Shown in pieces: positions 25,101 through 37,882 of a stretch of DNA of 64,000 nucleotides. The stretch lies in assembly GCF_011397635.1 (NCBI RefSeq), contig NC_064770.1:8673826-8737825 (forward strand), given 5' to 3'. The notes below the pieces were generated by a model. That model ran no database searches. It was not told the DNA's origin and saw only the letters and a program-made list of their open reading frames with translations. Source of the stretch: Epinephelus fuscoguttatus. Taxonomy: Eukaryota; Chordata; Actinopteri; Perciformes; Serranidae. A program made the position numbers and the translations under genes. Numbering within the stretch: position 1 is the stretch's first letter; each line of letters starts with the position of its first letter.

Positions 25101-28100
25101 TGCTAACAGTGGCGTATAGATTGTTTTTTCCTGGAATTGAGAAGGAGTAGGAAAGCATCAAAGTAAACTTGTGATACAAGTAATGCTTTCTTAATATTTC
25201 TATATTGATTTTTCTATTGATTTTTTCATTGTAATGCATGCCTACTGTATGCTAAAATGTAGAAATAAACAAACAGATAAATAATTCAAAGAAACTCTTC
25301 TACAGACCATCAGAAACCTGAGCTTGTCAAAGTCATACAGAGATGATGAATAACCAGGTCTAGGTTCCAAAGCATTACTAAAATCATTATTAAATAAATA
25401 AGGATAAGATGTGTAACAGGGACACCTGTGCGATTAAACACTCAAGTGTTGTTCATGATGTGGTAGACACAATATTTTGAGTGAAGTTGGATGAGATTAA
25501 ACAGAACAAAAACCAAAATGATAATTGGAGGACTGGTGGTGTGTCTGTGGACTTTGCAGGCAGATGCCATTTGCAGAAATAAGAAACAGACCTGTCCTTT
25601 AATCCTGGTCCGCTACCCTCACTAACCTCCCTGCATACATATTAAACTCACTCACTGGCTCTTCTCCCAACGAACCCACCTGCTCCATGGAGCCCACAAC
25701 AACAACAGCTGCCTGGATGGGTTGAGGCGGTGCAGCCATGGTTACAGTTGCTGGGGCGATGGACACAGAGACCGGCTGGCTCTCTTGGTTGGCGAGCTGT
25801 CCGGGCTGGGGGAGGGTCTCCGGGGCAGCAGCAGCGGCGTTGGGGGGAAGGGGAGGGGGAGGAGGCTGTGGGGGCAGGGTGAGGTGGAGGAGGGAGAGAG
25901 GGACCGTCTGTTTCTCCACCCGTCCTCCTTTCCCTCCGTCCTCCTTCTCTCGGGCGGCTCGGTCCTTCATCTTGATGCCCGTGTGCACCGACTGGTGCCG
26001 CCGCAGGTTGTAGCTGTTCTTGAACTCCTTGTTGCATGTGGCACAGATGTGGGCTGGCCGGCTCGGCTTGGTGAGCGGTTTGACTGACAGACACAGAGGA
26101 GGGTCAAAATAACATATTTAGATTTTGAATTTTTACATTTCAATCAGGTTTGAAGATGTTATTTCTACAGTTAAAATACACCCCGTTTTTAATATGTACA
26201 TATAGCAAGCACAGTCACTGTCTATAAAAGCTACAACATGTATATTGACATTTTAACCTTCAGCAACCCTCGATCATTATTGGACCACTACAGTGTAACT
26301 GGGCTCTGGATGTTAAGTTTGTCCGTTTCACTTTGGACCCCCTGCAGTCTCCTCAGTGGTCAGACTGAACAGATTTAAACTGTGATTTGTCGGTCCACAG
26401 TAGGTTCAGCTGTAGATTTAAACAGGAACCTGTCCCTGTTTAAATCTGCACACAGTTTAATGCCTAACTTCCAGTTTCTTGTTTGTGTGAAACAGTTTTA
26501 GACCCTCCCCACCACCACCCCTCCTCCTCCTCCTCACCAGGTAGTGGCTCCTCACTCAAAGCGGCGGTGTCAACAGTGGACGGTGGAGTGACAATGTGCT
26601 CAGCTGGTGGACTCTGAGCTGAACCGGTGAGCTCCGGCAGCAGCTCAGACTGAAGAGGTGTCTCAGGTTGGCTCTGAGTCGATGGCGTCTACCAGAGATA
26701 AACAGGAAAACATGTTTTAATCCTCCGACACAGAGTTAATCAGCCAGTCCTCACAGTTTTTAATCAGTTATGTTGGATCACAGCATGTTTTTGGTCCGTT
26801 GATCATATTCACCCCACCAGGTATTATATTGGAGAAAAAATGTAGTGACCCACTAACTGAAGGTCAGGATTAGATGTAATGGTAACTACTTTACTTAAGG
26901 TTACTCAGTTGGCTAAAGGTTTGGTGTTCTAGGTAAAAATCTGCCAGAGACCTCTATTTATTAGTCCACTATTTGATTATTTAACTATTTTGAACATTAA
27001 TTAATTCAATGTTTAAGCAGAAAAATAAAACCTTCTCTGTTTACAGCTTCTTTTCTCTAATGTATATTTCTTGGATTATTTTTTCAGTCCAAATAGCACT
27101 ATTTTCTTATGTTTTATTGACTTAAAAGTTAATCACTTTCTTGAGAAATTAATCTGCAGATCAATAAAACATTTTTAGTTGCATCAACTCTGTCAATACC
27201 TAAATTGTGTACCTGTTTATACCTGCAGACACCGCAGTTTACGTATTTATTTTCGTCTACCACAGTATTGTATTTTCGACTATTTTATTCTATTTGATCT
27301 ATGTTGTATTTTACTCCTACAGTTTAATGTTGCACTATTTTATGTCTCATGTCTTGGATTTTCATTCTAATTGTGTGTTTTGTAACTCGGTGTTGTTGAA
27401 GGGAGCCTGAGATCTCAGACTTTCATTGCCAATGACTGCTTCTATGTAACTGATGTGCAAGACAAGACCTGACACTTAAATAAAAACCAAGAACAGATTA
27501 CCAGCCAGGCAAAGTGTGCAACTATCCCAGGACCCCAGACATCCAGGGGCCCCAAAAAGGTCCAGGATGAGTCCCTGTCAACTAGTGTCACATACCTGAG
27601 CACAATTTATTTAAAATAGAAATCTGCAATACTATGACACACACCAGTTTTGTGTGTTTAGTGTGTGTTGAGAACAGTTTTAAGTAGTAACTAATTTCTT
27701 TCTACTGAACTACACCCCGCCAAACGCATCACCCTGCAGAAGCAGGTGGGCATCTACTTGTGGACGACTGAGTCATGCTCGTGACAGCGCGAGATGTAAA
27801 TATTAATGGTGTGCCCCTTGGCTGAGCTGTAATGTTAGCTGGCTCTGTGGTGCTAGTGGTTGAGCTGAGCTAGCAGTGAGTGCATGCCTCCTTCTGCGCA
27901 GTGACACAGTTGGCAGGTGTACTTTGGTAAGAAGAGAATAGTTCTTATATGATACTGCTCACAAGAAGGCCTGTGGATTATCTTGAGTATTATCTTGGGT
28001 CATGACTTCTGGAAACAGACATTGCTGTTGAGTTTTTCAAATGTACTTTTTTGGTGCTTTGAGCACCACAATTTGAGCGCCATCTAGTTCTATTTTATTG

Positions 28101-28817
28101 GAGAGAAGGCAGACATTGCTATGGCTGATATCTCCAACAACCAGCAACTTACACTAAAACAATCTAGGGTGATCAATAACAGTATAGGTAAGAGGTAAAA
28201 TATGTATTTTTATATAACCTATTTTTAATTTTGTGGTGAACTGTCCCTTTAAGTAAAAGTACCATTACCTCAGTTAAGAAGTACTTTGTTGCAAGTGAAA
28301 GTAACGTGTTAATTTTAACTTCCTTATACTGCTGGGTAGCTTAACCTATAATAACACATCATATTTTATTTTTTGTATCACTAATCTGTAAACCTAAGTT
28401 ATCAAATAAATGAAGTGGAGTAAGAAGTACAATATGTACTTCTGTGATGAAGTTGAGCAGAATTATAAAGTAGCATGAAATGGAAATACTCAAGTGAAGC
28501 ACAGTTACCTCAAAACTGTCCTTGAGTACAGTACTTGAGTAAATGTACTTAGTTACTCTCCATCACTGGACAGGGAACATGTCTGTGTTTACATGTGATC
28601 CAACCTGCCAGCTGGGGAGGACCAACCCAAAAGCCAGCTTTACCCTGACCCCTCTGTGACCTCCCCCTCCCTCTGTAACCCCATGCAGAAATGTCAAACA
28701 ACCCCCTCCTCCTCCTCCTCCTCTTCTCCCCTCCCCAAAAACATCCAAAACCACAAAGCAGCTCCAGCATCAAATAAGACTTACCTGAAAAAGGAAATTA
28801 CTCCAGGAGGTATCCAT
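21872..28817 (-). CDS. maz: MYC-associated zinc finger protein, 7 coding exons
   Basis: Nuclear transcription factor of the MAZ/VEZF1/PATZ1 group that binds G-rich promoter DNA. Exons: 28785-28817, 26538-26688, 25680-26083, 24434-24684, 23921-23984, 23283-23454, 21872-22197. All have GT/AG and phases sum to 466 codons plus stop. Eight C2H2 fingers are seen: HICATCNKEF (about 73-95), HACEACGKAF, YSCPICQQRF, YVCPHCAKAF, FKCTTCTSAF, VPCHICGKLL, HACHLCNRSF and LLCQLCGVQC. STVDTAAL, the seventh finger GFTT/SFTT-YLR-H and the last finger CKT-QL-GHM-TH match MAZ, not VEZF1, which lacks these final fingers. ATG at 28815-28817 has A at -3 and G at +4; the first exon reads MDTSWSNFLFQ, like alternative MAZ and VEZF1 starts. 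Synteny with cdipt and taok2 agrees with MAZ. Confidence 0.92.
22340..22645. repeat. hAT-type MITE fragment (same family as 16,845)
   Basis: Contains AGGTACTTTACTTGAGTACT and TTTGTACTTTCACTTGAG, matching the interior of the element at 16,845-17,693. It lies in the last maz intron. Confidence 0.55.
23283..23454 (-). CDS. maz: maz coding exon 6 (fingers 5-7)
   Basis: 172 bp, residues 302-358: TCTSAFATRDRLRAHLVRHE, then VPCHICGKLLSAAYITDHMR and HACHLCNR. Acceptor CCCACAG|ACCTG, donor CGCA|GTAAGT. Confidence 0.93.
23563..23815 (+). repeat. Ubiquitous teleost interspersed repeat
   Basis: Contains GGAGCTGGAGCCTATCCTAG, CACCCTGGATAGTTTGCCAG and ACAACCATTCACACTCACAT, the diagnostic phrases of a highly abundant fish retroposon-like repeat. 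It lies in a maz intron and has no coding role. Confidence 0.75.
23921..23984 (-). CDS. maz: maz coding exon 5
   Basis: 64-bp exon too short for ORF-based detection. It completes finger 4 (PDHLNSHVRQVH) and starts finger 5 (STERPFKCT). Acceptor TTTTCAG|ACCGG, donor ACG|GTAACG. Confidence 0.93.
24434..24684 (-). CDS. maz: maz coding exon 4 (fingers 2-4)
   Basis: 251 bp, residues 197-279. Begins with an NPNPNPNTN repeat, then RKNHACEACGKAFRDVYHLN, finger 3 and the first part of finger 4. Acceptor CTACACAG|AATCC, donor TCTAG|GTACAA. Confidence 0.94.
25680..26083 (-). CDS. maz: maz coding exon 3 (finger 1 and Pro/Ala-rich linker)
   Basis: 404 bp, residues 62-196. Finger 1 has C75, C78, H91 and H95 and is followed by a charged stretch, VPLSLLHLTLPP and a long Pro/Ala/Gln linker. 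Acceptor CTGTCAG|TCAAA, donor GAGCAG|GTGGGT. Several long open frames overlapping it on both strands are shadows caused by high GC. Confidence 0.9.
26538..26688 (-). CDS. maz: maz coding exon 2
   Basis: 151 bp, residues 12-61. Pro/Ser/Thr/Glu-rich, ending STVDTAALSEEPLP, which aligns with the STVDTAAL of human MAZ. Acceptor CTGGTAG|ACGCC, donor CCTG|GTGAGG. Confidence 0.85.
27180..27480 (+). repeat. Retroposon 3' tail fragment
   Basis: Ends GGGAGCCTGAGATCTCAGAC then TTTCATTGCCAATGACTGC, resembling common fish LINE 3' tails. It lies in maz intron 1. Confidence 0.4.
28250..28569. repeat. hAT-type MITE fragment in maz intron 1
   Basis: AAGTAAAAGTACCATTACCT to GTACTTGAGTAAATGTACTT and TCCATCACTG. 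This is the same family as 16,845-17,693, with one end preserved. Confidence 0.6.
28785..28817 (-). CDS. maz: maz coding exon 1
   Basis: 33 coding bases, MDTSWSNFLFQ, followed by donor CAG|GTAAGT. Short first exons like this are known in MAZ and VEZF1. It joins exon 2 in phase 0; an extra unseen exon in the 2.1-kb intron cannot be excluded. Confidence 0.8.
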
Positions 28818-29700
28818 CCTGAACACTGCAGCCGGGGACTAACAGCTAAGCAGCCCGGGAGCAAAGAGGGGAGGGAGGAGGGGAACGGAGCCGAGGAAGA
28901 AACGCTCCAACTGCTGCTATGAAAACAAAATCTGAGGCCTTTATCTCTTCTCTTCCTGCCCGGGTTAATTAATGGAAAATATATGATGACAGCGGACGAT
29001 ATTTAGCTTAAATCGGCTAACACTTATTAGTCATTCGGCTGCTATGAGTAATGAATTAATATGGCAATCTTTTGGCATTAAACAGGCACTGACAAAATGC
29101 TTTATGTAAATGCGACAAAATGGTTCATGCTTGCTTTTAATGGTGCATTTTTTAATATCATTTGCTTATGTCTACTGTAATAAAAAATGGTGAATTGCAT
29201 GCAAAATAGAGAGTATTTTATATAGAAGAGGATGTAGTGCTAATCATAGCAGCTGTTCGGGAGTCATTTATTTTGCGATAGCTCCAGGAAAAAAAGGCCG
29301 CAGCGTCGGGTCCCAAGCCTCGGCGTTGCGTACAGCTCGTCCCCTAACTAGAGAGCTCCTGGTCGGCCGCGGTCCATGGCTCCGCCTCGGTGTTTCAATC
29401 GACAGGATGACATCTTTCTCTTTTTTTCAAACTCTCTCTCCGCCCTCCCTCCCTCTCGGTCTTTCTTCCTTTTCTTTTTTTAATCTCTCCTTCACCCCCT
29501 CTGTCCCTCTCCGCTTTAAAGGGAAAGTATTTTGTGTATGCACCCTCCTCGCGGACCCCGTCTCGTCTCGTGCCGTCCCTCGCCCCCGCCACCACCGCCG
29601 CCACTTCACGGGTAGGCCGACAAATAATGAAATCCGACATTTATACGTATCAGCTCAGCCTGTTCATTCCCTCCGCTTCGATTTCGCGTAAAGTAAAAAA
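28818..29700 (-). promoter_or_regulatory. maz: maz 5' UTR and GC-rich promoter region
   Basis: Directly upstream of the maz start codon. GC- and CpG-rich segments at 28,820-28,900 and 29,290-29,620, with pyrimidine-rich tracts (29,420-29,510), are typical of a housekeeping-type promoter. No single start site can be picked. Confidence 0.5.
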
Positions 29701-30475
29701 TATCCACCAGTGCATCTAAATAAAAAAAAAACAAAAAAAAAAAACACGCCCGGTCACCGGGATGTCTCTTAGCTAAAATGGTGTCGGGTTTAGCTAAAAC
29801 AAGGCTTTATCCTTGGAGCATCTTAAAGGTAACGATGCGCGCAAGTGCAACAGCTGGATTCAATCCACATGATGTCCATTGAGTGGGGCTACACCAAACT
29901 CCATTCAAAAAATCCTAAAGTTCATGCACCCTTGCTTTAAGTTCATAAAAGTGATGTAATAAGCACAATCATCGATCTTTTTCTATTCTGTAAGAGGCAC
30001 TTGTAAATTCGGCATATATCCAACACACCAAGAACTGTTTAATTACTAAAAAAATATTAAGTCTTAATGTTATTTTTCAATAAAAGTAGGCCTACATTGT
30101 GCTCTACATTTTCACTGAGCTGTTTTAGACTTTGCCTCGCAAAAAATTGAAGTAATGCAAACAGGGCCTTATTTGCAATACTGCATTTCCCCCACACATT
30201 TATGATAATTCACCTGTAAACTATAATTTATTTCTGTTTTTATATCCTTTACTTAAAATACACCGTCCTACTATTCAACTGCATGTTTCACTCAGAAAAC
30301 CCAATTAAAAAGAGCTGCAAAAAAGTGCACTGTGCTTAAATGGGGGATAGGGCAGACTGAAGTAAAAGGGGTGGACTTTTGAGCTAAATTATTTCCATTA
30401 ACTTATTAATGTAACAATGACTTTTAGCAACAATATTGAAGATAAATTAAATATGAACGTAAGCAGCACACGGAC
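29701..30475. other. Intergenic region between maz and the 3' side of cdipt
   Basis: AT-rich, with A-runs at 29,720-29,745. No coding exon or recognised repeat was seen. Confidence 0.6.
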
Positions 30476-31911
30476 CTGGAAGGGGAAAAAACAAACAAAC
30501 AACAATCTGGTTTCCATCGTCTTTATTTTACAGTATATTCAAACCACCTGTGCTCCAAACCAAATAACCATCAAATATTCTAATTACTACATTTGACGTA
30601 ATTTAAATCTTTAAATATAGTATTAAACTTAGCTTTACTTCGTCGATATACATTTCTGTTCTAGAATAATACATTCTGGGAAATGAGTTCCATCAAAAAA
30701 CAAATATTGATATTTTAACACTTTTAAACACACACGCGCACACGCACACGCACACCCACACGTTCTGCATTGAAACATGGTTTTACAGAGGTCTATAAGC
30801 AGCACATACATACAGTCAGTGGCTTTAAAATGTACAAACCATAATACTTGGTGCTCCTCACGTCATATATAACCTATGACCTGCATCACTTTCTAACTGT
30901 TTCTAAGTCAAAAGCAAACACGTCTCTTCTACCACAAAAACATGTCTCAAAACATCACATAATTGTCAAATAAGCACAAACTGATCAACTTCCCTCTACT
31001 GCGACAATCACCATTTAATTGACACCAAAATATCAGCAGGAATCTCCAGAAAATCATAAGAAAAGCAATAAGGAGTGGCTCGGAAGTTTTCTCTTTAACA
31101 TGAACAAAAGGGTGTCGTCTGCATCAAGTGAATAAAACTTCAGTGTTTTGGTCTGTCATAGAGTTCAGGGACACAACTTCATCTTCATATATGTAAAAAA
31201 AAATAATAACAATAAATGCTAAATAATTTGGGAATAAAGGTAAAGCAGCTCAAGTACCACTTTCTTTTAAGTCACACTTTGTCAGCAAGAGTCTATCTGT
31301 CAAACTAATGGCCTTACTGCTGGTTAATAAATCTTTTACAAATGTTTTTTTTCTTGCTCCTCAGCTCATCAGGTACACCCTGGACCCTAATCTGTTATTG
31401 ATGACTTTAGAGCTGCAGCTTTCCATTATTTTCTCAATTCATCATTTGGTCCCTAAAACGTCAAAAAACAGTAAAAGAAAATGTCCAACACAGTTTCCAA
31501 CAGCTGAAACTGACATATTTAAATGTCTTATTTTGGCTGAAAAACGTCCGAAACCCACAGATATTAAATGTAATATCACAGGAGACAACCAGAACATCAA
31601 ATATTCACTTATGAGAAGGAACCTTGGAACCTGAGTTTTTGTCATTTCTGCTTACAATAATGCTCAAAAATAGCTGCAGAAACATTTCTACATGCAGATA
31701 TAACCAGCAAATGGTATTTCTCACAAACTGTCAATCCAAATGTTGTGGATTAGTCATTTATAACCAATCCATAAAGCATTATTTAAAGATTTATTCACCG
31801 TTAATAAAGCCATAGAGGCTGGCTTAGTGTGTGGTACTGCAGTTACAATGGATGTCAGATAATGTGATACAATGATTGTTATCATACTGGTTGTTCTGGT
31901 TTCCAATATTT

Positions 31912-31974
<63 letters not shown>

Positions 31975-34858
31975 AGTAATATGTTTTAGCTTCTTTTGAT
32001 TTCACATGTTATATATTTCGTTTGACTATCATTTTTCAAAATGATACATTTCTTAATAAACATATTTTATAGTCGTTTTAGCCTGATTGTCTTTTTCATA
32101 TTCGAACTTCCAGATGTTTCAGATGAGTACAACCAAACTGGACAAAAGAGTGGCTGTAAAACACGAGCAGCTTCACATAAAATGACTCGTGATCTAAATG
32201 TGGTATAGGAGCACCAGAACTTCACTGTGGTTGCTGTCTCTGGCCTCTACAGATTCATTTCTCAAACATCCAGTGTGAATATTAAACTCCCCGTCTTTGA
32301 CTGCTCAACAACTTTCATGATTATCAGAATTCAAGGTAATGAAAATGCTACAAAGAGCCATCTGCTGAGGCATGTTAAGACATCATTGAAAGAAAAAAGG
32401 AGTTAGGATCATGAAGGTGTGTAACAGTTATAACATTTCTAGTTTGTGCTTCTTATGTATCATCATTACATCCTTGTCACAGAGTTAAAGATGAGTCCCT
32501 CTAAAACATAAAACCCACAAGGTTGTTTAAAGGGGACCCATTATACCTTCTCTTATTTTCTGTCATATCTATAATGTCACAGTGTCCGACGTTCACACTG
32601 AATGTGGCCAAAGCTTCAAATGATGTGGTAGATTAATGTAAAAGTAATCTTTGTAAGAATGGTCTCAGACCATTAGGAATACTCTGTTAAGTTTTTCTTC
32701 TACTTTTTTTTTGGGGACAAGCTGACGCCAGCTCATGATGCATTTCTTCATGTGGTCATCTGCTCTATGCACTGGTGATGCACGGGTCGACCCACAACCC
32801 TTGGGTTCTGTGGGCTGACCTGCGCGTTGGATGGTTTGGGTTAGAAAATATCGTTGGTTTCTCTTGAGTGGATCTTAAAGTGACAAAGCAGCATTCTGAG
32901 TAAGTTATAACTTACAGAAACACTGCAGCAGTCCACCTTTCACCTTCTCTTCCCCTCTCTCTGTCTCTCCCAATCACACACAGCAAGCGGCTTCATCATC
33001 AGCCCTGCTGCGCTCGAGTTTCTGTTATACGCTATTTGACCTTATTAAATCTCTCCAGTCCACTATAAATATTTCCCTCTGAGAATATGCAGGACTAACA
33101 CTGTGTCCTAACAGCATGCAAGCCTCTCTTATGTTACATCATGTAAACAATCAAACAACTGTACCGATCAGCTGGGAGCTCATGTAAACAAACCACGTAT
33201 GATATCAGCTGTGCTCCAAAGATCACATTGGAGACCTAACCACTCAAATGATGAGTGAGTACTTGCTGTTTACCTACTTTTGTACTTTTTAAACAAAAAA
33301 TGCACATTTTACATTGTGATATTTACTGATATTGACACACAATACAGCTAAAAGCAAGTTGGATATTATTTCCCAAACTTTCAGCTCTGGTTTTTGGGTT
33401 GGGTTCAGGTGATTTGCGAGGCAGGTGGGGCGAACTGGCTCTCGTAATGGGTTGGGCTGATGCAGGTTTTAAAAACCCTGACCCATGCATGATTACCAGG
33501 CACGCTACAGCAAGTGTTTCCAACACACTGCTACATGAGCTACATGCTAATGTCAGGGAAACATGGAATCCTGCTTGCTGATGTTGTTTATTTCTCACCG
33601 ATTTCAGATCATACTCCTACTGGAAGATGTCTGGATGCAAAGATTTGGTTTAGAAGTTTTTATTGGTAATTGTTCATGTTAGAAAGTGCCGCTGTACTCT
33701 GTTACAGTCACCCCCGGCTCAATGATGGTACAGATAATGAAGACCTGGAAACACTCTTTTGGGAGGAGGGCTCAGGAGACAGGCACTAAAATGGAACACT
33801 TCAGATGGTGTTCCAGCACAGACAGTATGAGGAAAATAACCATTGACCCTTAAAGCATGTAAACATGTTCTAGTAGAAACTCAAAATACAAGGATGAATC
33901 TGAAAATGAGCAGAATAGGTCCTCTTTAACAGCATTTTGTGCAGCTCTGAAGGTTTCTCCAGGATTTGTAAACACTCTTCAAATCATCTTCTGCTGCTTG
34001 ATAAACAACATTTTTTAACATGTTTCTAAAGTTGGGACGAGGATTTTTCATTCAAAGCAAACATGATAGCTCCAGGGTTTCCTCGCACTAGATTGGCTGG
34101 CTGTTGCAAAATCAATATGAACTTTTAACTTCAACTCCACAGAGACTGATTTCAGCCTGGTGTCTGATCTGTAGCGCAGGAGGTGACTGAGTGAACGGTT
34201 TGTCTCAGACATTTTTAATTTCTTCTGACATTGTGACATGCTGCTCTAATTTAACATGGCAAAACAACACTACGATGTGATCATTTAATCAATCGCCTGC
34301 TGAGCTGGATCAGACGGATCCTCCTTATCAATATAGTTATTAGGCGCCAGTTAAACCCGCCACCTCAGTCATTAAATATGCGGCCTTTGCTGTGTGTCTG
34401 CTCCTTTTTTTCTTCTGAAGCTTAATATTATATTTGATAAAAATGGCATAATTTCTTCCATCACTTTGAAAAACTCTGGGAAACCCTGAGCCAGAAAAGA
34501 CAGATTATCTAAATAAAACTAATTTTATGAGCTGAAACTGTGACTCAGATGTGAAAAAATACATAAGAGGGACAAACTGAAAATACTGACTGCCCATTCA
34601 TACATCCATCTAGTACAGGGTGATGCTTATGAAAGTCTTCTTTTACAATATATGACTTTTGATATTGGGAGATCAATTTTGACACATAATTCTCACTGCA
34701 TTTATTGTCATATCACCAAAGTGTCAAACCTGTCAACAGCGTATGTTTGTAAAATAAATCAGAGAAAAATCAACTGTAGAAACTGTTGAACTCTTGTTTT
34801 GAGACACATCTAATTTGCAATATTTGGTCATAAACTTTCTGTCTTTCTGAAGTTGTCA
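30476..34858. repeat. Direct segmental duplication, copy 1 (3' side of cdipt)
   Basis: Aligns collinearly and in the same orientation with 58,172-64,000. The first part has scattered substitutions (for example CCAAACCAAATAA against CCAAATAAAATAA); later parts are nearly identical over hundreds of bases. Differences include a stretch of about 85 bp (31,474-31,555) absent from copy 2, replaced sequence near 31,145-31,190, and a TA microsatellite at 31,915-31,969 where copy 2 carries Tc1 copy C. It includes the probable cdipt 3' UTR; minus-strand AATAAA occurs at 34,701-34,706 and near 30,523. No protein gene was recognised inside. Confidence 0.93.
31915..31969. repeat. (AT)n microsatellite
   Basis: About 27 AT units. 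In duplication copy 2 the corresponding site is occupied by Tc1 copy C followed by a shorter TA run. Confidence 0.97.
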
Positions 34859-34984
34859 GACAAACTGAAGTGATGTGTTTCACGCTGTATTTAAGTGCAC
34901 AAAGTCTACCGTTAAACCCTTATAATAGTAATAAATAAAAACCGTGGTGGATTTGTTGCTGAGGCTCTCACTCACTCCTCTCTC

Positions 34985-35127
34985 TCACTGCGTCTTCCTC
35001 TTTGCCTCCCGCTCGGCTACGTCGAGGGCGGCCATGTTCTGGGAGGCGGTGACTAGGTGCACGAGGCTGATGCCGGTCTTCACCACGCAGATGATAAAGC
35101 ACAGTCCCTGCAGCCAGTAGAGCCATG
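34985..35127 (-). CDS. cdipt: cdipt terminal coding exon
   Basis: 143 bp, residues 166-212 and TGA: last membrane segment, then HLVTASQNMAALDVAERE and KRKTQ. Acceptor GCTGCAG|CATGG. Confidence 0.95.
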
Positions 35128-35637
35128 CTGCAGCAGAGGGAACTGAATTAGGTTGTTTTCAGGGTGGAAAAGCCTCTGATGTGCTTGGTGAAAAATGACT
35201 TCAACCGACAAAATAGTTGCCAAATAATTTTCTGTCAACTGCCTAATTGATTAATGGACTGATCATTTAAGCTGTGCGTGTATTAACTGTTTAGGAGTAT
35301 AATTTATAACTAAACATCACATTTTAGGAGCTCTTCATATGCTATGTCTGCAAAAATCTTAAGCTGTTAAAGTAACTAAAGCTGTCAGATAAATGTAGTG
35401 AAACATAAGTAGAAAACTAAAGTACAAGTATCAAAACTGTACTGTACTTACTCATTAGATGTTAAGGAGAAGGAACATCTTACCTGCAGGTTCCTGGATG
35501 TGATGGAGAAGGTAGAGCAGACAGAAGAAGAGCTCGTTCCCAGCACACATCACAAACAGCACTGGCTGCAGGACACAAACACTCAGTCATTCTCTTTCAT
35601 TTTAGAGTTACAGAGATTTAATGCATGATGCACAGCA

Positions 35638-35677
<40 letters not shown>

Positions 35678-37843
35678 CCTCACCTTGGATGTGTAGTAGA
35701 TTCGGAGAATAGGGTTGCCGGAGAGGTCGATGGACTTGTGACTAGCCGATCCGTGTATTGTCGAGCTGAGAAATTTTAAATTAAAAGAAATTTTAGGCTG
35801 ATTACAGTTATGTATTATGCGATTACAGCCTTCACATGCAGCCGTTGTAGCGAACATGCGCCTCCTTATAAATATAACTCCACATTGGCAGCAAGAGTTA
35901 CCTCATATTCAGTAACTTACCTGGATGTAACTTCACTTCTGTAAGTACATGTGTAGCCCTGGGTCACTTTGTATAACAGAGTACATGAAAGAATATAAAC
36001 TGAGTTACTTTTGAGACTATAATTAAAACATGAAACCTTTGCTGAGAGGAAACCATGTCCACACACAAAAATTGGTGAATAAAATATTTATATATACAGT
36101 ACAGGCCAAAAGTTTGGACACACCTTCTCATTCAATGCGTTTTCTTTATTTTCATGACTATTTACATTGTAGATTCTCACTGAAGGCATCAAAACTATGA
36201 ATGAACACATGTGGAGTTATGTACTTAACAAAAAAAGGTGAAATAACTGAAAACATGTTTTATATTCTAGTTCTTCAAAATAGCCACCCTTTGCTCTGAT
36301 TACTGCTTTGCACACTCTTGGCATTCTCTCCATGAGCTTCAAGAGGTAGTCACCTGAAATGGTTTCCACTTCACAGGTGTGCCTTATCAGGGTTAATTAG
36401 TGGAATTTCTTGCTTTATCAATGGGGTTGGGACCATCAGTTGTGTTGTGCAGAAGTCAGGTTAATACACAGCCGACAGCCCTATTGGACAACAGTCTTGA
36501 AGGAGTTCCCAGAGGTGTTTAGCACTTGTTGGCCCCTTTGCCTTCACTCTGCGGTCCAGCTCACCCCAAACCATCTCGATTGGGTTCAGGTCCGGTGACT
36601 GTGGAGGCCAGGTCATCTGCCGCAGCACTCCATCACTCTCCTTCTTGGTCAAATAGCCCTTACACAGCCTGGAGGTGTGTTTGGGGTCTTTGTCCTGTTG
36701 AAAAATAAATGATCGTCCAACTAAACGCAAACCGGATGGGATGGCATGTTGCTGCAGGATGCTGTGGTAGCCATGCTGGTTCAGTGTGCCTTCAATTTTG
36801 AATAAATCCCCAACAGTGTCACCAGCAAAACACCCCCACACCATCACACCTCCTCCTCCATGCTTCACAGTGGGAACCAGGCATGTGGAATCCATCCGTT
36901 CACCTTTTCTGCGTCTCACAAAGACACGGCGGTTGGAACCAAAGATCTCAAATTTGGACTCATCAGACCAAAGCACAGATTTCCACTGGTCTAATGTCCA
37001 TTCCTTGTATTTCTTGGCCCAAACAAATCTCTTCTGCTTGTTGCCTCTCCTTAGCAGTGGTTTCCTAGCAGCTATTTGACCATGAAGGCCTGATTCGCGC
37101 AGTCTCCTCTTAACAGTTGTTCTAGAGATGGGTCTGCTGCTAGAACTCTGTGTGGCATTCATCTGGTCTCTGATCTGAGCTGCTGTTAACTTGCGATTTC
37201 TGAGGCTGGTGACTCGGATGAACTTATCCTCAGAAGCAGAGGTGACTCTTGGTCTTCCTTTCCTGGTCGGTCCTCATGTGTGCCAGTTTCCTTGTAGCGC
37301 TTGATGGTTTTTGCGACTCCACTTGGGGACACATTTAAAGTTTTTGCAATTTTCCGGACTGACTGACCTTCATTTCTTAAAGTAATGATGGCCACTCGTT
37401 TTTCTTTAGTTAGCTGATTGTTTCTTGCCATAATATGAATTTTAACAGTTGTCCAATAGGGCTGTCGGCTGTGTATTAACCTGACTTCTGCACAACACAA
37501 CTGATGGTCCCAACCCCATTGATAAAGCAAGAAATTCCACTAATTAACCCTGATAAGGCACACCTGTGAAGTGGAAACCATTTCAGGTGACTACCTCTTG
37601 AAGCTCATGGAGAGAATGCCAAGAGTGTGCAAAGCAGTAATCAGAGCAAAGGGTGGCTATTTTGAAGAAACTAGAATATAAAACATGTTTTCAGTTATTT
37701 CACCTTTTTTTTGTTAAGTACATAACTCCACATGTGTTCATTCATAGTTTTGATGCCTTCAGTGAGAATCTACAATGTAAATAGTCATGAAAATAAAGAA
37801 AACACATTGAATGAGAAGGTGTGGCCAAACTTTTGGCCTGTAC

Positions 37844-37882
<39 letters not shown>

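Noticed and set aside
21872-28817. Identification as vezf1 rather than maz
   Set aside because: Fingers 2-6 fit both, but the seventh and eighth fingers, the STVDTAAL segment and the neighbours cdipt and taok2 match MAZ; VEZF1 has a long methionine/proline-rich tail instead.
29326-29719. Open frames on both strands upstream of maz
   Set aside because: They fall in the GC-rich promoter region, lack family features and have skewed low-complexity composition.
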